From NCBI GenBank assembly GCA_023230825.1, contig JALNWO010000032.1:1-12553 (forward strand): a stretch of 12,553 nt of DNA, given 5' to 3'. Below, in pieces: positions 1-6,544 of this stretch. Position 1 is the first letter of the stretch. Every line of letters begins with the position of its first letter. The stretch comes from Acholeplasmataceae bacterium (lineage in GTDB: Bacteria; Bacillota_I; Bacilli_A; Acholeplasmatales; Acholeplasmataceae). The notes under the pieces were generated by a model that made no database searches, was not told the DNA's origin, and was given only the letters and a program-made list of their open reading frames with translations. A program made the translations under genes and the position numbers.

Positions 1-221
1 AAGACAAAGTAATAACGATTTGCTTTCGCTTTAAAGATAATTGCGAAGACGGTTGCAACCGACGCATAGAAGAGATCGAACAGAAAACTTCTTAAACCAT
101 CCATAGTGAAAAAGGAAGCCAAGTCTACGTGTAAGAACCGCATTTTAAAAGCGACTTCAAATAAAAGAATGGTTGAGACGAAAAACAACCATAAAAAGAA
201 AATTGATCGCATTTGCTTCAC
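1..221 (-). CDS. N-terminal fragment of a membrane protein, possibly LTA synthase/sulfatase-like
   Basis: This leftward reading frame stays open to the window edge and encodes about 73 residues. It starts VKQMRSIFFLWLFFVSTIL, a short basic stretch and then a hydrophobic helix. After a loop (FKMRFLHVD, then FFTMDGL) comes a second helix (about residues 46-63) ending in basic residues. This helix, loop, helix layout resembles the N-terminal membrane part of phosphoglycerol transferases (LTA synthase/sulfatase superfamily), but no catalytic domain is visible, so that is a guess from texture. I chose the GTG at 221 because an AGAAGGTGA ribosome site (226-234) lies just upstream; the in-frame ATG at 212 would be too far from it. 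A strong promoter at 264-292 reads into it. It is divergent from hsp20. Confidence 0.6.
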   Translation of the reverse strand, partial: MKQMRSIFFLWLFFVSTILLFEVAFKMRFLHVDLASFFTMDGLRSFLFDLFYASVATVFAIIFKAKANRYYFV

Positions 222-263
222 TGTTTCACCTTCTTCTAGCAAGACTTCTTCATGCTATATTAC

Positions 264-292
264 ATTATATAACATTTTGTTATAAATGTTAA
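264..292 (-). promoter_or_regulatory. Sigma-A promoter for the leftward gene, with an inverted repeat in its spacer
   Basis: On the minus strand TTAACA (292-287) is followed by a 17-nt spacer and a perfect TATAAT (269-264). The GTG start of the membrane-protein fragment lies about 43 nt downstream of the -10 box. The plus-strand inverted repeat AACATTT-N6-AAATGTT (271-290) fills the spacer and overlaps the -35 box, which is a typical place for a repressor site. Whether a protein binds it is unknown. Confidence 0.7.
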
Positions 293-310
293 GCGGAAAA
301 AGTCAAAATG

Positions 311-339
311 TTGACAAAGTATCTTTTAGGTGATACAAT
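311..339 (+). promoter_or_regulatory. Sigma-A promoter of hsp20
   Basis: A perfect TTGACA -35 box (311-316), a 17-nt spacer and TACAAT (334-339) form a near-consensus housekeeping promoter. Transcription would begin around 345-347, just before the CIRCE-like repeat. The strong promoter plus an overlapping or adjacent operator fits heat-shock control by repression rather than by an alternative sigma factor. Confidence 0.8.
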
Positions 340-348
340 AATGATGGA

Positions 349-375
349 TTGGCACTCCACACTATTAAGTGCCAG
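349..375 (+). promoter_or_regulatory. CIRCE-like operator (probable HrcA site) in the hsp20 leader
   Basis: TTGGCACTC (349-357), exactly nine bases, then AAGTGCCAG (367-375). The classical CIRCE element is TTAGCACTC-N9-GAGTGCTAA. The left arm matches at 8 of 9 positions. The right arm keeps AGTGC and carries the compensating C (GCC opposite GGC), so the arms pair over seven central positions (TGGCACT with AGTGCCA). It begins immediately after the expected transcription start and ends two bases before AGGAGG, the usual place for HrcA repression. HrcA itself is not in this window. Confidence 0.75.
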
Positions 376-389
376 AAGGAGGAATGAAA

Positions 390-830
390 ATGTTTGCTAT
401 GACCCCATGGGGCAGAGGATCTGTCCGCAGAAGAGAGCCAGAAACGGTTAGAGATTTGATTAACGATTTCTTCCAAGATGATTTTTATCCAATGCGCCGT
501 TATACACGCGAAACCTTCAAACTCGATGTGAAAGATGAAGGCAACGCCTTCATTATTGAAGCTGAACTTCCCGGCGTTAAAAAAGAAAACATCACCTTAA
601 ATTATCATGATGGCTTACTTGATATCGCAATCGAACATCAAGAAGAAAAAGAAGAAACGGATCAAAATTATCTCCACAGAGAACGGCGTTACCGTTCGAT
701 GAGAAGAACCTTGAATTTAGGTGAATTAGATGAAAGTCAAATCGATGCTCGTCTTGAAGAAGGCATTTTAACTGTAAAGGCTCCTAAAAAAGAACGTGTT
801 GAAACAACGACGAAAATTGAAATCAAATAA
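390..830 (+). CDS. hsp20: Small heat-shock protein, Hsp20/alpha-crystallin family
   Basis: A 146-residue cytoplasmic, ATP-independent holdase chaperone that keeps unfolding proteins soluble during stress until DnaK/ClpB-type machines refold them. The alpha-crystallin domain spans about residues 42-133. It includes the ELPGVKKENI segment (59-68), the RRTLNLG strand, and the hallmark ARLEEGILTVKAPK (120-133). The C-terminal IEI (143-145) is the I-x-I motif that docks into a neighbouring subunit to build oligomers. The ATG at 390 is chosen because AGGAGG (377-382) sits 7 nt before it. An upstream ATG at 384 is only 1 nt from that site, and the GTG at 369 lies inside the operator. The product then starts MFAMTPWGR, as bacterial Hsp18/Hsp20 proteins often do. 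It is monocistronic, with its own promoter, CIRCE-like operator and terminator. Confidence 0.95.
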   Translation: MFAMTPWGRGSVRRREPETVRDLINDFFQDDFYPMRRYTRETFKLDVKDEGNAFIIEAELPGVKKENITLNYHDGLLDIAIEHQEEKEETDQNYLHRERRYRSMRRTLNLGELDESQIDARLEEGILTVKAPKKERVETTTKIEIK

Positions 831-841
831 TCACACGGAAG

Positions 842-867
842 AAAACCCGATTTATATCGGGTTTTTT
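842..867 (+). terminator. Rho-independent terminator of hsp20
   Basis: AAAACCCGAT, loop TTAT, ATCGGGTTTT makes a 10-bp stem whose 3' arm runs into six Ts (862-867). It lies 11 nt after the hsp20 stop codon. No other coding region intervenes before the ABC ATPase gene. Confidence 0.92.
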
Positions 868-879
868 CTTGCTTTCATG

Positions 880-885
880 TATAAT
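880..885 (+). promoter_or_regulatory. Candidate -10 box for the ABC/FtsX operon
   Basis: A perfect TATAAT follows the hsp20 terminator and lies 35 nt before the GTG start at 921. No convincing -35 box lies at 16-18 nt; that position falls inside the terminator stem. The call rests on the -10 box and on the need for a promoter after a strong terminator. Confidence 0.4.
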
Positions 886-920
886 AAAGTTATAAATTGT
901 TTCTAGAAGGCTGTGATTGA

Positions 921-1589
921 GTGAAATTAATTGTTGCAGATAAAGTAAATAAGTATTATACTCAAGGTGAAGAAAGAAATCATATTTTAAAAGCTTTATC
1001 ACTTGTGGTAAACGAAGGTGATTTCTTAGGCATTATTGGCCCATCTGGTTCAGGGAAAACAACCCTTCTTTATTGTTTAAGTTCTTTAGAGACCATTGAT
1101 GATGGTGATTTAATTGTTTTGGGAGAAAAAATTAATCAGTATACAGATAAACAAATTGCAAAATTAAGACAAGAGACCTTCGGTTTCATTTTTCAGTTTT
1201 ACCATTTAATTCCCAATTTAACAGCTTATGAAAACATTATGTTAGCAAGTGTTATTGCTAAAAAGGTCGATGAGGCTAAAATTATGGACTTATTAGACAA
1301 GGTTGGGATGACAGAATATAAAGATTATTTTCCCAATGAATTATCTGGTGGGATGCAACAGCGGATCGCCATTGCAAGAGCGCTTGTCAATTCACCTAAG
1401 GTATTATTCGCAGATGAACCGACGGGTAATCTCGACCAACAAAAAGGGAAAGAAATTATGGAACTGTTAAAGAAACTCAATGATGAAGAGCAAGTGACCA
1501 TTATTTTAGTAACTCATAATGAAGATTATTTATCATATTGCAAACAAACGAAAACATTGATAGACGGTGAATTTGTTGACACAAAATAA
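921..1589 (+). CDS. ABC transporter ATP-binding protein, LolD/MacB type
   Basis: A 222-residue cytoplasmic ATPase subunit with every nucleotide-binding motif intact. These are Walker A GPSGSGKT (40-47), Q-loop glutamine Q92 in FQFYHLIPNLTAYENI, signature LSGGMQQ (141-147), Walker B VLFADE (161-166) with catalytic E166, D-loop GNLD, and H-loop H199 in VTHNEDY. The Q-loop and signature wording, and the overlapping FtsX-type permease, place it in the LolD/MacB/FtsE subgroup, which drives conformational work in the periplasmic or extracellular domains of the permease rather than classical solute import. The start is GTG, 10 nt after a weak AGAAGG; no better start lies nearby. Its last 23 bp overlap the permease gene, indicating translational coupling. 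The transported or released substrate cannot be read from this subunit. Confidence 0.95.
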   Translation: MKLIVADKVNKYYTQGEERNHILKALSLVVNEGDFLGIIGPSGSGKTTLLYCLSSLETIDDGDLIVLGEKINQYTDKQIAKLRQETFGFIFQFYHLIPNLTAYENIMLASVIAKKVDEAKIMDLLDKVGMTEYKDYFPNELSGGMQQRIAIARALVNSPKVLFADEPTGNLDQQKGKEIMELLKKLNDEEQVTIILVTHNEDYLSYCKQTKTLIDGEFVDTK

Positions 1590-3999
1590 ATTTGTAATGC
1601 TCATTGCGAAACGGAATATTAAAGCAAACAAGCGAACAACAGCAGTCATTTTGACGACGCTCTCGCTTATTTTTGCGTTATTCGTGATGATGCTTGGCGT
1701 GAGAAACATTTTCCGTGATGTCTTCATTAAAGAAGCGGAAGCTAGATATCCATATGCCGATTTGATTATTTCATACGATGAGTACTCTCCTGCTCGTTTA
1801 ATTAATAAACGCCATTTACGTGATTATGACAATATAGAACATGCGCTTGCTTTTTTTAACTTACAAGTGCTTACATCTTATGATGGAGATATGTTTTATG
1901 GACAGTTGTTTTCTTCGCTTCCGCACGAGTTTGAAATTTTCATGGACCGAGAGATTTCAATCTCAGGAAATGAAATGATTATTACTAATGCGTTTGCGAA
2001 AGAAAAAGGAGTTGTCGTAGGTGATTCGATTACGATTGATCTTTTAGGAAAAACATTAACGTATCAAGTCTCATCAATTATGAAAGAACACGCAATTTTT
2101 AGTGGAACCTCCTTCTTTATTGATAAAACAAGTCTTTTAGAATCTTTATATGGACTCTCACAGTTAAGCAATTTTGGTAACGTTGTCTATCTTAAAACAA
2201 CCCAAAGCGAAGCGCTTTATCAAGCGCTTAAGACCGATACAAACTATCAAAATTATGCGATTCGTTATGCTGTTGATAAAGACCAAATTGAACAACGTAT
2301 TACAGAGCAAATTTCCATGGTTATTTTAGCTGGCTTTATTGTTTTGGCAGCTCTTGTCATTGTCTTAAACTCTTTATTTCCCATTGTCTTAAAAGACATT
2401 TATCAAGAAATTGGTGTTTTTGAAACATTGGGCGATGACCGTAAACTAGGATACAAAGTTTGTTTTTATCAGTGGGTTGTCTATGCAAGTATTAGTTTTG
2501 TCATTGGCTGGATTTTAGCACAAATCGTTGTCAATATTTCTGCAGTTATTTACGGGCTTAATGCTTTTTTACTCATTGATTTAGCCATTGTCTTTTACAG
2601 TGTGATCATTTTGTTTGGAATCATTCTTTTTAGTAACTTTTTTATAATGAGAAAATATTATCAAAAAGAAATGATTACGAAAATTAAAGACCGTCGTTAC
2701 GTATTAACAACGATACATACGGCCTTATTGGGACTATCTGTTCTTGGTTTAATCGTCTTCTTAAGTTTTAAACCATTGACGCCACAATACAATGCACTCG
2801 TGATTGTTGGATTGTCACTTTATGTGAGTTTAAATTTGACGACTTTATTATTAAAAGGTTACGGGAAATTGTTTTCTAAATCGAAAACAACCTTTTCTCT
2901 TTTTCAAGCCAAACACATGGGTGATAATAAAAATATCCATCAATCACTCAATGTCATTTTTATCGCTTTTATTGTTGTTGGGATTATGCTGACAACACGC
3001 TTCTTTATTAGTAAACAAATTGATGAAGTAAGAGAAATGCACCAATTTAACTTTTTAATGTTAAACATTCATGATTATGATGACGCAATCATCGATGAAC
3101 TGTTAACATATGATGTAACGGATGCAGCTCCTGGGATGTTTTATCAACACATTACAGCTTACACACACGACAATCAATTTTTAGTGATTATGTTTGTTTC
3201 AACAGAAGCAGTGAAATTCAATCAGTTTTATGGATATGACATCAGTGCAGTTAGCCCCGATGTCTTATCACTTGATATCCCCTATGTGATGTTGCCTAGT
3301 TCGTATGAAAAGGTTTATCATTTAAAAGTGGGCGACCGACTTCATATCGATTTGAGTCCTGAATTGAGACAAGTTGAATTTGTTGTAGGTGGGTTTATCC
3401 CCACAGATTTTGATCAAGTGGTCTATACCAACTTAGCGGAGAAGCCTGCTATCTTTGGAGTTAACTATAATGCAGTTATTATGAACGCGAACAATCCTAA
3501 AGAGATGATGAATGTCCTCATTCAAAACTTTGGCGGAAGAATGTTTTATTTAGTCGATGCACAAGCAGCGGTTGCTGATAAACTTGCACAAGTAGAAAAC
3601 ATTTTAATCTTCTTTACTGTTCTTACCGTTTTTGTTATATTTAGTTTTCTAATGGTTGTGTTTAACAATACAAGATTGAAGTTTGCATCATTGAAGGCAG
3701 ACTATGCAAAGATCAAAGTTTTAGGGATTTCCAACCAAGATAATTTTATGAATTTAGCGAAAGAATTTTTCATCTTATGTGGTGTCTTATTGGTTGTTGG
3801 AACGCTTGAAGTCTTCGTCCTATCGGCCTACTTAAAAGACATGTTATTATTCTTTGATTATTATAAAAATATGGCCGCTTCAATCCCCGGTGTTCTCATC
3901 GCTTTTGCCCTTGTTTTCTTGAGTTTATTGATTAGTTATTGGGCCTATTTTGTTCAGATATCGAACATTTTTGTCAGCGAGGAAATTCGGACGATTTAA
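1567..3999 (+). CDS. FtsX-family ABC permease with two ectodomains and about ten membrane helices
   Basis: An 810-residue membrane partner of the preceding ATPase. Hydrophobic helices lie near residues 24-45, 250-270, 303-328, 335-360, 383-400, 409-429, 461-480, 678-698, 732-756 and 773-795. Extracytoplasmic domains fill about 46-249 and 481-677. This is a duplicated FtsX unit (one helix, ectodomain, three helices, twice) joined by two linker helices. The coupling-helix segments are recognisable as EIGVFETLGDDRKLGY (281-296) and YAKIKVLGIS (713-722). Ten-helix members of this class include exporters, lipoprotein-handling systems and peptide-resistance systems, so the substrate is open. The start is uncertain: GTG at 1567 gives the longest product, but TTG at 1576 lies 5 nt after GGTGA and may be used. 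It ends before a clear terminator. Confidence 0.9.
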   Translation: MNLLTQNKFVMLIAKRNIKANKRTTAVILTTLSLIFALFVMMLGVRNIFRDVFIKEAEARYPYADLIISYDEYSPARLINKRHLRDYDNIEHALAFFNLQVLTSYDGDMFYGQLFSSLPHEFEIFMDREISISGNEMIITNAFAKEKGVVVGDSITIDLLGKTLTYQVSSIMKEHAIFSGTSFFIDKTSLLESLYGLSQLSNFGNVVYLKTTQSEALYQALKTDTNYQNYAIRYAVDKDQIEQRITEQISMVILAGFIVLAALVIVLNSLFPIVLKDIYQEIGVFETLGDDRKLGYKVCFYQWVVYASISFVIGWILAQIVVNISAVIYGLNAFLLIDLAIVFYSVIILFGIILFSNFFIMRKYYQKEMITKIKDRRYVLTTIHTALLGLSVLGLIVFLSFKPLTPQYNALVIVGLSLYVSLNLTTLLLKGYGKLFSKSKTTFSLFQAKHMGDNKNIHQSLNVIFIAFIVVGIMLTTRFFISKQIDEVREMHQFNFLMLNIHDYDDAIIDELLTYDVTDAAPGMFYQHITAYTHDNQFLVIMFVSTEAVKFNQFYGYDISAVSPDVLSLDIPYVMLPSSYEKVYHLKVGDRLHIDLSPELRQVEFVVGGFIPTDFDQVVYTNLAEKPAIFGVNYNAVIMNANNPKEMMNVLIQNFGGRMFYLVDAQAAVADKLAQVENILIFFTVLTVFVIFSFLMVVFNNTRLKFASLKADYAKIKVLGISNQDNFMNLAKEFFILCGVLLVVGTLEVFVLSAYLKDMLLFFDYYKNMAASIPGVLIAFALVFLSLLISYWAYFVQISNIFVSEEIRTI

Positions 4000-4032
4000 G
4001 CCGGTTTAAGGCAATATTGCAATAATTTAACT

Positions 4033-4060
4033 AAAAGTGCGTTCAAAAAGCGCATTTTTT
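4033..4060 (+). terminator. Rho-independent terminator of the ABC/FtsX operon
   Basis: AAAAGTGCG, loop TTCAAAAAG, then CGCATTTTTT. TGCG pairs with CGCA, the G·T wobble and A/T pairs extend the stem, and the 3' side runs into six Ts. It begins 34 nt after the permease stop codon. Confidence 0.75.
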
Positions 4061-4079
4061 CTTTGATGTTGCATATCGG

Positions 4080-4107
4080 TTGTAATGTATATGTTTTATA
4101 ATATAAT
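4080..4107 (+). promoter_or_regulatory. Promoter of lipoprotein paralogue 1, with overlapping TATAAT boxes
   Basis: TTGTAA (4080-4085), 16-nt spacer, TATAAT (4102-4107). A second TATAAT overlaps it at 4097-4102, within a 14-base element TTTTATAATATAAT (4094-4107) that is repeated exactly before the second paralogue. The perfect inverted repeat AATGAT-ATTA-ATCATT (4105-4120) overlaps the end of the -10 box and could be an operator or chance AT-rich symmetry. Confidence 0.6.
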
Positions 4108-4127
4108 GATATTAATCATTATTAAGG

Positions 4128-4139
4128 TCTTTTTTAAGA
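4128..4139 (+). promoter_or_regulatory. Leader palindrome TCTT-N4-AAGA, copy 1
   Basis: TCTTTTTTAAGA begins 21 nt after the last base of the -10 box and ends 36 nt before the start codon. The second paralogue has TCTTTGATAAGA with exactly the same distance to its -10 box. This is either a shared regulatory site or unmutated leader left from the duplication. Confidence 0.35.
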
Positions 4140-4174
4140 AGATAAAATTAGAGTAATGATAGGAGGGAATTGAA

Positions 4175-6373
4175 ATGAAAAAACTATTTGTTTTACTCCT
4201 CATGTTATCCTTATCATTCGGCATTGTAGCATGTCGAAAAGGTGGAGATGACAATGGAGATCCCGATGATACTAATCCACAAATTGCAGCTCCAACAAAC
4301 TTAGCCATCAATGGCGAAATCCTATCGTGGGATGCTGTAACAGGTGCTGTCAGTTATGAGATTTATGTTGGTGGTAATAAAGTTACGACCGTAACTGCAA
4401 CCTCATATAATTTTGCAAGCATCATTAGTGGTCCATCTATGGTCTTTACGGTTGTCGCGGTCGCGCCTCAAGGATTCCAAAACTCGCTTCATAGTTCATC
4501 AATAGCTTATGTTGCGAATGTCCAAGGTGCCGTTGATGACATGATTGCATTGCTTGAAGATAGCGATTTAGAACTTTCTGATTTACCCGGGTTTGCTGCA
4601 GAACTCGTTCGTAAAGGTATGTTAGCAGCTCAGTTTTCAGGAATCATTGATACCATCGAAGATTTCATTGCTGAAATTGATGAAGATGATTCACCACAAG
4701 CAGTTTATCAAGCAATTGATACATTGGTCGAAGGACTGGATAATCTTGAAGCACTATTAAGTGCGATTGTTAAAACAGAATTACCAGCTTTCCTAAATGC
4801 ATCTATCGATAATAACGAAGATGAAATTCAAATGTATCAAATGATTATTGCTAATGAAGGCGATCCATTTGGTTATCATCAAGATCGAATTGATGAGCTG
4901 ATGGGTGAAAATGAAGGATTAGAAGAAGTCATTAGCATGATTCAATCATCCTTAGATGATGTTGTTCAAACAGCGTTATTCGTAGTCAATTATTTAATTG
5001 ATATTGAACAAATGTTTACCGAAAGTCTTGTTACAAGAATTATCAATTTAACAGGTGATACTGATATTGCGGACTTAAATGTGACTGAACTTGTTTTAGT
5101 TAAAGATGAATTGATCGATATCTTTAGAGAAACAATGCCAACACAAGGTGAGTTAGCTTTAGTTATTAACACCCTAAGTGCAATGGCTGGGATTGCTGGT
5201 CAATCACAAGGATTACCATTTGATTTAGAAAATGCATATCCTCAAAAAACAGCTGCGTTAATGTTACTTATCTTTGAAGCATCACTCAATTACTTTGAAA
5301 GTCTGGATTTAGCATTCTTCACTGAGTTAAAAGCAATCTTAACAAGTGATGATTCTGAGTACCGTGTGAATGCGAGAATTACCATTCTCTTATTAACATA
5401 CGCCCATAACTTCTTTGAAGATAACAAAGCTTTATTAGAAGAAATTAGCGATGTCTTCAGCGGTCCAGAAAAAGAAGCGTTATATGATGATTATATTCAA
5501 ATGATTAAAGATGCGTTTGCAGAAGGTGATTACCAACCATTTACAGACGTCTCCTTACTCCCATATGCGAAATTTATGGCAATGGGTACTGTCTTTGAAG
5601 ATGCGTTCTATGACTTACTAGCAGAGTTTGTTGCTAGAGAAGGTGTCATTCTCCTTTATCAAGCAGACTGGTACGAATACCAAGACGAATATGAAGATCG
5701 TCCATGGCAACTCCAAGACAATGCCGAATACATGTATTACAATACGTATTACACATCGATTATTGCTAATGAAGCAGCCCATCTCATTGATGCGATCGTT
5801 GGTAACCGTGTCTTAGCAGATTACGAACTTGTGATCGAAATTTGGCTTGAAATGGTTGGCGAGATGATGTTAAATGAATTTGTTGAAGGCTCAGAATTAG
5901 ATGTTGAACTCATTTTAGGTTCACTTGAAGATTTCTTCGATGAATCAGGTGCTAATCAATTTGCCTTAATTCAAAACTTATTTGCTTTCTTAGCAGGTGA
6001 AGATGTCATTTTAGAGTATGCAAATGCTTATGAAGAACTTTACGGAGATAATTACCCTGTAAGTGGTGAAGATGGGTTTGATTACTTTGAAATCGCATTC
6101 TACTTCCAAGCATACGATGAATTTATGACACCAGCAAACCGTGCTCATCTTGATGCAATCTTGGATGAACTTGAAGTTTTAGCTGCTGCCTCCGGTCTTG
6201 ATGAGACAGGATATGAAGCTTTCATTGATGTTGCTAGAGACATTCTTGATTACTTAGATTCAGTAAGTGCAGAAGTTGCAGCCTTTAATTACTTAGCTTT
6301 AACAGCTGGAAACAAAGCACGAATCGATACCATTATGGGCGATATCTTCGAACTAATACCTGATTTTGAATAA
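4175..6373 (+). CDS. Surface lipoprotein with an Fn3-like domain and a long helical body (paralogue 1)
   Basis: A 732-residue protein I do not recognise beyond its N-terminus. The signal peptide MKKLFVLLLMLSLSFGIVAC ends in a lipobox (IVAC), so Cys20 should be lipid-anchored to the outer face of the membrane. An acidic linker rich in G and D follows. Residues about 38-114 look like a fibronectin type III fold, with the pattern PTNLAINGEILSWDAV, then YEIYVGG, then VFTVVAVAPQG. From about 117 to the end it is strongly acidic and reads as amphipathic helices without repeats, catalytic motifs or membrane segments. NEAAHLID near residue 530 is conserved in the neighbour but is not a zinc-protease HExxH. 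AGGAGG (4161-4166) lies 8 nt before the ATG. It has its own promoter and terminator. An adhesin, scaffold or ligand-binding role is possible but unproven. Confidence 0.9.
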   Translation: MKKLFVLLLMLSLSFGIVACRKGGDDNGDPDDTNPQIAAPTNLAINGEILSWDAVTGAVSYEIYVGGNKVTTVTATSYNFASIISGPSMVFTVVAVAPQGFQNSLHSSSIAYVANVQGAVDDMIALLEDSDLELSDLPGFAAELVRKGMLAAQFSGIIDTIEDFIAEIDEDDSPQAVYQAIDTLVEGLDNLEALLSAIVKTELPAFLNASIDNNEDEIQMYQMIIANEGDPFGYHQDRIDELMGENEGLEEVISMIQSSLDDVVQTALFVVNYLIDIEQMFTESLVTRIINLTGDTDIADLNVTELVLVKDELIDIFRETMPTQGELALVINTLSAMAGIAGQSQGLPFDLENAYPQKTAALMLLIFEASLNYFESLDLAFFTELKAILTSDDSEYRVNARITILLLTYAHNFFEDNKALLEEISDVFSGPEKEALYDDYIQMIKDAFAEGDYQPFTDVSLLPYAKFMAMGTVFEDAFYDLLAEFVAREGVILLYQADWYEYQDEYEDRPWQLQDNAEYMYYNTYYTSIIANEAAHLIDAIVGNRVLADYELVIEIWLEMVGEMMLNEFVEGSELDVELILGSLEDFFDESGANQFALIQNLFAFLAGEDVILEYANAYEELYGDNYPVSGEDGFDYFEIAFYFQAYDEFMTPANRAHLDAILDELEVLAAASGLDETGYEAFIDVARDILDYLDSVSAEVAAFNYLALTAGNKARIDTIMGDIFELIPDFE

Positions 6374-6393
6374 GTAAAAACAAAAAGTTAATC

Positions 6394-6432
6394 AAAAACA
6401 ATCTAGTTGGATTTCCCACTAGATTGTTTTTT
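6394..6432 (+). terminator. Rho-independent terminator of paralogue 1
   Basis: AAAAACAATCTAGT pairs with ACTAGATTGTTTTTT. The stem continues through a T·C mismatch into GG/CC around an ATTT(C) loop, and the 3' arm ends in six Ts (6427-6432). The ACAATCTA and TAGATTGT arms recur in the terminator of paralogue 2. Confidence 0.92.
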
Positions 6433-6466
6433 CTTTTTATCCTTTTTCCTCTATCTAATTGAGACA

Positions 6467-6480
6467 TTTTATAATATAAT
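6467..6480 (+). promoter_or_regulatory. Promoter region of lipoprotein paralogue 2
   Basis: TTTTATAATATAAT is identical to the element at 4094-4107 and lies at nearly the same distance from its start codon (65 versus 68 nt), so it is taken as the -10 region. No good -35 box is present at 16-18 nt. TTGAGA at 6459-6464 is too close. A third TATAAT occurs at 6496-6501. The preceding terminator makes an independent promoter necessary. Confidence 0.5.
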
Positions 6481-6500
6481 AGATATACAAGGTCATATAA

Positions 6501-6512
6501 TCTTTGATAAGA
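6501..6512 (+). promoter_or_regulatory. Leader palindrome TCTT-N4-AAGA, copy 2
   Basis: TCTTTGATAAGA matches copy 1 at 10 of 12 positions. The symmetry here extends to AATCTT-TGAT-AAGATT (6499-6514). It starts 21 nt after the -10 element, exactly as in copy 1, and ends 33 nt before the start codon. Confidence 0.35.
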
Positions 6513-6544
6513 TTGATATAGAAAAACGATAAAGGAGAAAGTAA

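Noticed and set aside
369..389. Upstream GTG/ATG starts extending Hsp20 by up to seven residues
   Set aside because: The GTG lies inside the CIRCE-like right arm and the ATG at 384 is 1 nt from AGGAGG. The ATG at 390 has correct spacing and gives a typical Hsp20 N-terminus.
1533..1727. Leftward 64-codon open frame
   Set aside because: Antisense to the ATPase/permease overlap, with no supporting signals.
4011..4020. GCAATATTGC palindrome after the permease stop
   Set aside because: Ten bases with no loop and no adjacent promoter. The true terminator follows at 4033-4060.
5760..5800. NEAAHLID in paralogue 1 (NEVAHLVN in paralogue 2) as a zinc-protease motif
   Set aside because: It lacks the first histidine of HExxH. 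The segment is conserved but does not support a metalloprotease call.
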